A DNA stretch of 64,000 bases from Dermatemys mawii (lineage: Eukaryota > Chordata > Testudines > Dermatemydidae), in NCBI GenBank assembly GCA_007922305.1, contig ML677333.1, positions 12,371,541 through 12,435,540 of the forward strand, written 5' to 3'. The position numbers were made by a program, and so were the translations under genes. Under the pieces are notes generated by a model. It had not been told where the DNA came from. It ran no database searches and saw only the letters and a list, made by a program, of their open reading frames with translations. The stretch's first letter is position 1; each line of letters begins with the position of its first letter. Positions 55,396-64,000 of this stretch are shown here, piece by piece.

Positions 55396-58300
55396 GCAGC
55401 TTATTTCAATTTAGCTTAATCCTTAAAAAAGGTACATCTAAATCAAAATATGTCACATTTGATGAGAGCTCCTATGAGTTACAGTAATACAAATTATTAA
55501 TAGTAATAACTTGATCCAAAATAAAAAACACACTTTTAGTTAAACTGGTGCAAGTTTTTATATAGACAAGGCCTCAGCAGATATCACAGATTCCTAAGAG
55601 GAAAACCAATCAAGGGTGCATATGACTTTAAACTAGAATGACGGATAGCTGTAGTGGGGGAAGCACATCTGGGGCTGAGGGAATAATGGCTTTTGTTAAG
55701 GGCTATTATTTTCGTGGTGTAGCAGTAGATTTGCCACTGTGGGGCTGGTTTAACCACAAGTAGGAGCACAGTGGAAAGCAGCCTCACCATAACAAAATGT
55801 ATGCTTTGAAGGATTGCTATGTTTGGCAATACAAGCATGTAAAAGGTCAGGCAATGAAAAGGCTAAGGCCCACAGCAACATTCAACCAGCTACATTAAAC
55901 AAAAGTTAGAGTATTTTGGATTATTGTTTATGCAGTTACGTACAGAAAAAAATAGAAACAAGTGTGGAACTTAATGATCAGTCATTCAGATATTATTATG
56001 AGAAGGGAGGGAATAGACTGAGCAGAAGACAATCCAATGCACTAGACTGAGCAGAAGACAATCCAATGCAAGATCAAGATCCAAATCAAGCAAAACAACT
56101 CCAGCAAAGCCCAAGTGGCTAGTCTTGACCTATTTTTAAACTTCTTCTGAAAGTATACACAGACTTCAGTTTCTTTAGTTGAGCTACTCAAGTGACTGAG
56201 AAGCTTCAGGATCAGGCTCCTATGTTATTAAGGAAAATGACGCACTCACAAAGTGTGTAACTTCAAATTGCCTCTAAGTGCATTATTATTCCTTAGTGAA
56301 GTTTTTACCAAACATAGAAAACATGAGTCTCTGCAAACTAAGTAGCATGTGAAATTTTGAAATCACGCACACAAAAAAGTCCAGACAGCTATTTTTAAAA
56401 GCAGAATAGATATTTTCTGATGCACAGATACTGAAACAATCTGAACAGATTAAAAAATACACACACATATTTGGGCATACACCAAGCACAAAAAGCTCAG
56501 CCCCAAAATAAAAAAGAAAAATGATAAATGTATTGCATTAATAATGGGTTTACGATGGTAGGGCACTTTCAGATCTAATATGCCATTGTTAAAAATGCAC
56601 TATGGGCAACGGTGATATGACATTTTACACCAGATGGGGATGTGGCACAATATCTCATTATTTATGGTGTGATTTTTTTATTCCATTATTACATTCACTA
56701 AGTTAGTTCTTTCGATTATGTTTTTGTACTAAGCTAGGCAAAATTTCATGCTACATTTTTAACACTCAGCAGTATGTCCTCATCAGAGGAAAACTGTCTC
56801 TTAGGAACAAGAAGGAAGATTTTTATGTAGAGTTCTTGCAATCAGATGAAAGAATGGAACAGTCCTCTGAACAGACAGCATGTACAGTACAGCATGCTGC
56901 AGCTGGATACCACAGCTCCACATCTTGTACGACTCCCATGTTAGGAACAGTAATAACCAGAGGAATCAGGATTTAAACAGGAGCGATCTCCTTTTCTGCA
57001 AAGGGGTGACTATCTCGCATTTGCAAACATTTATTTATCATGCAAATGTGCATGCTGTACCTGAAACACCCCCAATCTAATACACACTTCCTCAGTATCA
57101 CTAAAAGATTTATAAAGGATTATTCTAGGTTTTTGCTACACATTATCTTGCTCAGAACCTTTCAGGGGAAATTTTCCAACTCTGTGGTGTAATGTGAAAA
57201 GCAGAGCTGTGTGTCCAGAGGTTTAAGCACAAGGTTGGAAAGAGTTGGGAAGTATGAAATTCTAATCTTAGCTCTGAAAGTGATTATTTACCTTCTGTAA
57301 CTACATCTATCTTCCTTAGCATCTCCCAATATAAAATATAGGTAGTGATACTTATTTACTCAGGCATGTGGAAACTCCATTGACATCACTCAGAAATGGT
57401 TTTGGCCCAGTGCTTGAAAAGGCTTTGGACCTGAAATCTGCTATACAAATATGAAATACTACTATGATGGCCTTCAAAAAAACAACTCCTAATTAAAGCT
57501 TCATTTTGGAAGGATACGATAAAACGCCTTAAGTGTGCCCAAGATGTGTAGATTAGATGCATCATATAGTTACAACACAGTACATGATTATTCTCTAGAA
57601 AAAGTTCTGCTATGTAGCAAAGCCTCTTTAAGAGCACAGTAGTGAGGCATAATCACTAGAGCTGGTCACTGTCTATATCCCAGTTAGGATCATGTTATCT
57701 TTGGCCACAACAAAGTATGAGGTAAACCCTGGCATTACAAAGTACCCAGCTTACTTCCTTTCAAGGAGAGCAATGTCTGAAACCGTGGGCCAGATTCTCT
57801 CCTGTGCCAAGATCCACTCAGTTCAGGACAAAGAGGGAAGTTGCTAAGGAGCTGGTTACAGCTCCTTGATTCTTAAGCTGCCCCTAAATTAATGGACCAT
57901 AGATCAGCTGAGAATTGTTGAGGGGAAGCAGATAACAGCTGACCTCATCACATCCACTATGGCAGGAGGAGGGGGAAGCTAGGACTAGGAGCTCATTGTG
58001 GTAGCTTTACCCCACTTGTGAATTTCCTCTCCTTTGGGGGAGTTTTAACTAGCCAGATTAAACTCAGGCAACACAAAAGGTACAGAAATGGAATGAGGAG
58101 CTAGACCACTGTGTTCAGACAGAGACTTCATCAACCAAACTTGCAATCTCATCAAAGAATGAAATCAGGTTTGTTTGACAAGACCTATTTTCCATAAAAA
58201 CCATCTTGACTGGCATAACTAGTGAAAGGACATCTACATTTTATGTTTTCAGCCCTCTTCCAGAGCCATCACTTCAGTGTTGCAACAAGTGAAGAAACAA

Positions 58301-59344
58301 GACTGGAAGACATTTAGGAGCAGTGGTGCTATGACTGACCATTCCATATGCTAAAAGAGACTGGGGCAAAATGTCACAACAGCAAGAATCAGATAGAAGG
58401 GAAATCAAGTTATAGGTGTTGCCTTTCAGTAACGCTGAGGACAAAGAGTGACACTTTGAACTAGTGAACTAGAGTGTGCAGAAAATAGTATCTAGATAGA
58501 GGACTATCTAGTAAAGGATCAGATTAAGGCATAGGAACAAAAAAGGGTCCGCCTAGGATCCCAGAATCTGGGGTCGTGTGATTACATAGAAAATAAATCT
58601 CTGGCTGTTGTGGTTGCAAAGAAAGAACCTGAAAATGTGGCCTGCTCTTAACCAATACAGAGACATCTGCCTAAGCCTGCAGATAGCACTGTTTAGCCTG
58701 AGAAGGGTGAACTGCCCCATCCATTTTACATGAATGTTAACTCCAAGATCCAATGCTCTAGAAAGTCCTGCCAATAACACCTCAGCAGAGGAGTCTCTGT
58801 GGCAGTAGTAGATGAGCACAGTGCATCCACCACATCTACTCAAAGAAACATACCCTGGCTGCTGGAGTTAGTACTGGGAGCCCCCACTGATACTCCATCT
58901 CTCTATGTGAAGTGGGAACTTCTGCTGCCATTCCTAATGAGAGAAGATGACCCCATTCTACTCCCCTTGCTTCTTTATGTGGGATGGAAGCCCCTGTCAC
59001 TGCTACTGCAAATGCAGGGTAGGAGACTAGGGGCCTGGCTTCCAATCAAAGTCTCCCTCACTTTGCAAACATACAGTAGAAATCCCTTTGGCAACTTCCT
59101 AAGGACAGCCATTTGTAGTGTGGAACAGGGCAGATGCCAATCCAGTTAAAGCTACTGGAAGAATTTTATAAAGGTAGAATGTAATATTCTAATTGAAGTT
59201 TAGCAAAAACACCAGAGCTACCACTCTTACCTTTTGCCCAAAAAAGTGCCATAGGATTGTCACACTGTTGGGAGTGATGAAGAAATGGAAGATGGTAAAT
59301 AATAAAATCGTAATACTAGGTTCTGAAATAGCAATTTTCATCAG
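55396..59344. other. Apparently single-copy upstream sequence
   Basis: Contains a 29 bp tandem duplication at 56014 and a possible decayed MIR at about 57195-57400. No exon recognised on either strand. The open frames at 58553-59149 have no recognisable similarity. Confidence 0.5.
56014..56071. repeat. 2 x 29 bp tandem duplication
   Basis: TAGACTGAGCAGAAGACAAT followed by CCAATGCA appears twice (56014-56042 and 56043-56071), differing only at the last bases. Confidence 0.92.
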
Positions 59345-59525
59345 TAGATCTCAAAGCATTTTACAAAGCAGATCAGTATCATTATCCCCATTTTTACAGA
59401 TAGTGAAACTGCAGCACAAGGAGTTGTAGTGACTAGCCCAAGGTCACCCAGCAGGCCTGTGGCAGAACCAGCAATAGAACCCACGTTTCCTGTATCTTAT
59501 TTCCTGTCCTGCTTCACTATGGTAC
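59345..59525 (-). repeat. MIR-like SINE
   Basis: Plus-strand reading: CCCATTTTTACAGATAGTGA, then AGCCCAAGGTCACCCAGCAG, then CAGAACCAGCAATAGAACCC, the reverse complement order of MIR. Confidence 0.75.
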
Positions 59526-59626
59526 AAAGTGACAATGACGTAATTTTTCTCATTGTGTGCAGCCATTATCTGCTAAGTTTACTAGTTTTCAGAGGTTGTT
59601 AACTGAAGCTATCTATTTTTGTTGAG

Positions 59627-60630
59627 AATCAGAGAGGTAGCCATGTTAGTCTGGAATTGCAGAAGTGACAAAGAGTCCTGTGGCACCTTAAAGACTAACT
59701 AAAGTTTTAGAGCATAAGCTTTCGTGGGCTAGTACTCACTTCATCAGATGCAAGCAGTGGAAGTGTCCAGGGGCAGGGATAAATAAGAGGCAAGGGCCAG
59801 GTTGGAGATAACAAGGTTAGTCCAATCAGGCTGAACCAGCTTGTTATCTCTAATCAGGGAGGATGAGGTCCTCCTCTAGTAGCTGGCCTGGAGATGTGAA
59901 GACCGAGAAAAGAGAAGCTGCTTTTGTAGTTAGCTAGCCACTCGTAATCTTTGTTCAATCCTTGACTGATGGTATCAAATTTGCAAATGAATTGCAGCTC
60001 TGCAGTTTCTCTTTGCAGTCTGGTTTTGAAGTTTTTTTGCTGATGGTGACCCTTAAGTCTCTAATTTTGTGTTCAGCGAGATTGAAGTGTTCTCCCACAG
60101 GTTTTTGTATATTGCCATTCCTGATATCTGATTTGTATCCATTTATCCTTTTTCGTAGGGACTGTCCAGTTTGACCGATTTACATAGCAGAGGGGCATTG
60201 CTGGCACATAATGGCATATATTACGTTGGTAGATGTGCAGGTGAATGAACCAGTGATGGTCTGGCTGACCTGGTTGGGTCCTGTGACGGTGTTGCTGGTG
60301 TAGATATGTGGGCAGAGTTGGCATTGAGGTTTGTTGCATGGATTGGTTCCTGAGTTAGAGTTATTGCGGCGTGGTGTGCTGTTGCTGGTGAGAATATGCT
60401 TGAGGTTGGCAAGTTGTCTGTGGGCGAGGACTGGCCTGCCTCCCAAGGCCTGTGAAAGTGAGGGATCATTGTCCAGGATGGTTTGTAGATCATTGATGAT
60501 GCATTTGAGAGGTTTTAACTGAGGACTCTGGGGATGGCCAGTGGTGTTCTGTTGTTTTCTTTCTTGGGCTTGTCTTGCAGCAGGAGGCTTCTGGGTACAC
60601 ATCTGGCTCTGTTGATCTGTTTCCTTATTT
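59627..60630 (-). mobile_element. Penelope-like retroelement, 3' part with broken GIY-YIG module
   Basis: The 3' tail near 59627 reads (plus strand) GGTAGCCATGTTAGTCTGG and CTTTCGTGGGCTAGTACTCA, a signature of turtle Penelope-like elements. Upstream on the minus strand, 60602-60180 encodes LANLKHILTSNS, CNKPQCQLCPHI and NVIYAIMCQQCPSAM, the linker and the GIY half of a GIY-YIG endonuclease. The Tyr of the YIG half is a stop codon (TAA at 60182-60180); IGQTGQSLRKR-like sequence follows with frame breaks. The element is therefore inactive and lacks the RT domain. Confidence 0.85.
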
Positions 60631-61189
60631 CCTTATTTCCACTATTTTTGTTGAGTTGTTTCATATCTAAGACTGTGGCAAGTGCTGCTACATCATTTCA
60701 CTAATACTTTGTGTCAATTGTGTGTGTATGTTAAATATTTGAGTGTATATGTTTATGTGTGAATATGCATTGCAGGTTGTTGAAATCTGTCATATTGACA
60801 TTGTCAGTTGTATGACAGAGTATCTGCCATTCTAATTTTATAAATTTTATTAACAATAATAATTGGATATTTTAAAGGTAGAATAAAATGTAGTAGATTT
60901 TGATATGAAAGAATGAAAGAAGGAAGTATACGTGACTAAAAAGGGTGTATTTTTGAAAGTATTTTGAAAGTTTATAATAAGCGATGCTCCAGGGGGAGAG
61001 GAGGGAGAGGAGAGCGGAAGGGGAGGCACAAGGTGGAAGTCTTGCCTAGGGCGCAAAATATCCTTGCAAAATATCCCTGCCAGTCATGCCCCCTTTCTGT
61101 CATGCATCGTGAAATCCACCCATAGGTATCACAATGACCAGAGAGGCAAGAACAGGCATTATGGGATGCCTCCCGGAGGCCAGTCGCAG

Positions 61190-61400
61190 TGCTGTAATTG
61201 ACCACAGCGTCTATACTGGCAACACAGCGCTATAGCCCCAGCTCAGAAAGCTGTAGGCCTCTCACTGGGGTGGTTTTTTAAAAGTGCTACAACTGTGTGG
61301 TTTCGGCATACTAAGTGGCATGGCAGTGTGTACTCCTCGGGAGTTACAGCGCAGAAAGTTGCTTTACTGCGCAGAAACTTGCAAGTGTAGATGAGGTCTA
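61190..61400. mobile_element. MITE remnant of the GTCTACAC class
   Basis: The right end, GCAAGTGTAGATGAGGTCTAA, matches the class end. The left side is decayed (CACAGCGTCTATACTGGC). ACAGCGC and GCGCTATAG motifs resemble 5527-6202. Confidence 0.5.
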
Positions 61401-62060
61401 ACCTAAATCTCCCCTGCTGCAGTTTAAGCCCATTACTTCTTGGACTATCTTCAGGGGAGATGGAGAACAATTGATTACCATCCACTCATAGCTCTTCACC
61501 ATAGCTCTTCACATATTTTGAAGACTGTCGTCAGGTCCCCCCTCAGTCTGCATTTCTTAATACTAAACAAACAGTTTTTAAATCTTTCCTTGGATGTCAG
61601 ATTTTCTAAGTATTTTATCATTTTTTGTTGCTCTTTTCTGGACTCTCTCCAGTTTGTCCAGATCTTTCTTAAAGTGTGATGCCCAGAACTGGAAACAGTA
61701 TTTCAACTGAGACCTCACCACTGCTGAGTAGAATGGAATATTCACCTCCCATGTCTTATATATAACACTGCTGTTAATACATGCCAGAATAACATTAGCC
61801 TTTTCTGCATCTGCATCACATTGTTGACTCATTCTATGTGATCCACTATAATTCCCAGATCGTTTTCAGCAATACCACCAGTTATTCCCCATTTAGCAGT
61901 TGTGCACTTGATTATTCCTTCCTCAATGTAGTCTATGCACTTGTCTTTGTTGAATTTCATCTTGATGAATTCAAATTCTCCAATTTGTCACAGTGATTTT
62001 GAACTCTAATCCTATTCTCCAAAATGCTAGCAGCCCTTCTAGCTTGGGGTCCTCCACAAA
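61401..62060 (-). mobile_element. CR1-like LINE fragment
   Basis: The minus-strand frame 61832-61578 reads CDADAEKANVILACINSSVI and SQLKYCFQFWASHFKKDLDK then LERVQKRATKN, the C-terminal part of CR1 reverse transcriptase. The flanking 3' part is decayed. Confidence 0.8.
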
Positions 62061-62962
62061 TTTGTCCACATAAATTACATTGAACAAAAACAGAGGACAA
62101 TATAATATAACATGGCATTGAGTCACAAAGATAAATGGGTAAGGGCTCTGAAGATACAGTCAGAAAAAGGTCACTATGAGGACTAAACCACCCTAGAAAA
62201 CTTAGAAGAACCGTATCCCTATATTATAATTTTATATGTGGGTTTAAAATTCCTATAGAAAGCTTATTCTCTATTAAATTATACAGAATTTCCTCCTAAG
62301 GGATATGTTTTTGGCCTTCACAAATTCTTTTTATAATTTTTAATCATAATTCTGTTTGGATACATTCTATTTAAGGGGTCATCATCATTTTAGGAGATCT
62401 CCGAGGCACACAATAATGTTGCTCTGTGGTATTAAGCAGCTGATATGGTTCACTACAGCAATGGCTACATCTCAGTGGTGGGTGAGATGATTCATGTGTG
62501 TATATATATTATACACACACTTGTGTGCTGGAGCTATTGGTCAAATATCACTGGATAATATGATAGGGACCAATGTTTCAGTGATTAACATTCAATGCTC
62601 TAGGTGCCAGGTAAGACAAATGACCCTAAGAAACTGTCTCTATTGAAACATGGAAAAAGGAAACTATTTACTAATAAATAGCCAATTGAACAGGCAACAT
62701 TGCCTTAGTACTGTAGAATCAAACCCATTTTACAAAAAGGGCCAAAATCTTTTTTAATGATGACCTGTGGGTCCCAATATAAACCTAGGAGCCATTCTCA
62801 ATACATACCAAAATTCCCCCTAGTGATAAGAAGTTTGCATAGAGATCAAGGGTGAAATATGGTCTTTATGCAGCTTCTGAACTTTTAGACATTCCTATTT
62901 ATTATTTGTTCAGTACTTTATTGATGCATTCACCTAGATGAAATGGGAAACTACTTCCTTTG
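62061..62962. other. AT-rich sequence, nothing recognised
   Basis: No element or exon. A short alternating TATATATA/ACACAC run lies at about 62500-62520. Confidence 0.6.
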
Positions 62963-63275
62963 AGTATGTCTGCACTGTATTTGGGAGGTGTGACTCCCAG
63001 CGAGGGTAGACAGACGCATGCTACTCAGTTTGAGCTAGCTCGCTAAAAATAGCAGTGTAGATGTTGCTGCAATGGGGTAGTGGCTTGGGCTAGCCATGCA
63101 AGTCCAAGGCTGCCTGACCCCTTTGGCCCGAGTTCAGGAGGCTAGCCTAGATCTCTGCCCATGCGACAATGTCCACACTGCTGTTATTAGCATGCTAGCT
63201 CAAGATGAGCTAGCACTAATCTGTCTCTCTGAGCTAGGAATCAAACCTCCTAGCTTGCAGTGTACACAGGCCCTA
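62963..63275. mobile_element. MITE rich in GCTAGC motifs
   Basis: The left end is GAGTATGTCTGCACTGTAT and the right end TTGCAGTGTACACAGGCCC. Internal GAGCTAGCTCG, GGCTAGCC and CATGCTAGCTC make it strongly self-complementary. Confidence 0.75.
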
Positions 63276-63476
63276 TAGGTCCACCACAAGTTTTGCCCTC
63301 TGCCTTTCCATTCGCCATCCTCCTTTCTCTCTGTGTGTCTCATCCATCTACATTTCCTTTCCAACCACAGTTCTCTTCATGAGTTTCATGCCCCCTTCTT
63401 CCTCATTCCATCTGCTGCAATGAGCAGCAGTGAAATGGTTAATAGTGATATTTAGTTCTCATTAGGCTTTAGCACA

Positions 63477-64000
63477 GGGGTGGGCAAACTACGGCTCGCG
63501 GGCCACATGTGGCCTGCCGGCCATTTTTATCCGTCCCGCGGGGGCATGAGGCCACTGACTCCGTGCTCCTGGCCCAGGGGCCGGGCCAGTGCGCCATGCT
63601 GCGGGGGGCCGCCACTCTCCCAGCCTGGGGGCCGGGCCAGCGCGCTGTGCCATGGTGGGCCGCCGCCCTCCAAGCCTGGGGGCTGGGCCAGCGCGCCGTG
63701 CCATGGTGGGCCGCCGCCCTCCAAGCCTGGGGACCAGGCCAGTGTGCCATGCCGCGGGACTCCCCGCCCTCCCAGCTTGGGGGCTGGGCTTAGGGCGGAG
63801 AGCCACGGCGCCCCGCACTCCCTGGCCCGCGGCCAGGCCGAGAGCAGGGAGCCGCGGCACCCCGTGATCCCTGGCCCGCGGCTGGGCCCAGGATGGGATG
63901 CTGTGGTGCTTGGTGCTCCCTGGCCGGCGGCTGGCCCAGCCCAGGGAGCTGCGGTGCCCGGCACTCCCAGGCCGGCGGTCTGGCCCAGCTCTGCGAGCCG
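63477..64000 (+). mobile_element. hAT-type GC-rich element, cut by window end
   Basis: It begins CAGGGGTGGGCAAACTACGG, the same terminus as 24849-25586. Very GC-rich, with CpG sites preserved, so apparently young. It includes the 51 bp minisatellite at 63580-63785. Its right end is outside the window. Long open frames on both strands here are by-products of composition. Confidence 0.85.
63580..63785. repeat. 51 bp minisatellite, about four units
   Basis: The unit starts near CCGGGCCAGTGCGCCATGC and includes GGGCCGCC and CTCCAAGCCTGGGGG. Anchor points lie at 63581, 63632, 63683 and 63734, each 51 bp apart. As 51 is a multiple of three, any open frame crossing it repeats without shifting. Confidence 0.85.

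Noticed and set aside
28000..64000. Search for the neighbouring E2F6 gene expected upstream of GREB1
   Set aside because: No plus-strand exon with E2F family sequence was seen; it probably lies beyond the window.

Overview
The window is vertebrate nuclear DNA, most likely from a turtle. That call rests on the repeats: CR1 LINE ends with TTCTTATG-type octamers, a Penelope-like element with a GIY-YIG module, a DIRS-type retroelement, a tRNA-derived SINE resembling the tortoise Pol III family, and many short hAT and TTA-flanked inverted-repeat elements. A crocodilian is a less likely alternative.

One protein-coding gene is recognised with confidence: GREB1 (growth regulating estrogen receptor binding 1), on the minus strand. 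Its first seven coding exons lie between 27849 (start codon) and 611. They encode 344 complete residues plus one base of the next codon, and the rest of the gene lies beyond base 1. All splice junctions are GT-AG. Every junction is phase 1 and every complete internal exon is a multiple of three, so single exons could be skipped without a frameshift. The features distinguish GREB1 from its paralogue GREB1L: an acidic tract after RVDN, and VGCGKKGF in coding exon 4.

Layout: 1-4935 holds coding exons 7 to 4, close together. 4936-17775 is a 12.8 kb intron full of transposon remains (DNA elements, a DIRS fragment, CR1). 17776-18935 holds coding exons 3 and 2. 18936-27692 is an 8.8 kb intron with several dated nested insertions. 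27693-27849 is the start exon. 27850-64000 is the presumed 5' flank or first intron: no certain exon was found, but there is a perfect palindromic estrogen response element at 46201-46213 in apparently unique sequence. A near-perfect one lies at 50775-50789 beside a small CpG cluster, and a one-mismatch one in the coding intron at 23816-23828. GREB1 is a classic direct estrogen-receptor target in mammals, so these sites are the most functionally suggestive noncoding signals here.

A second, unidentified coding-like feature is a possible terminal exon on the minus strand at 40940-41132. It encodes 63 residues, has a good acceptor, and ends in a basic tail and a stop codon. I could not place it in a family. 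The remaining sequence is ordinary AT-rich intergenic or intronic DNA with mobile-element fragments. No E2F6 exon (the expected upstream neighbour in mammals) was seen.
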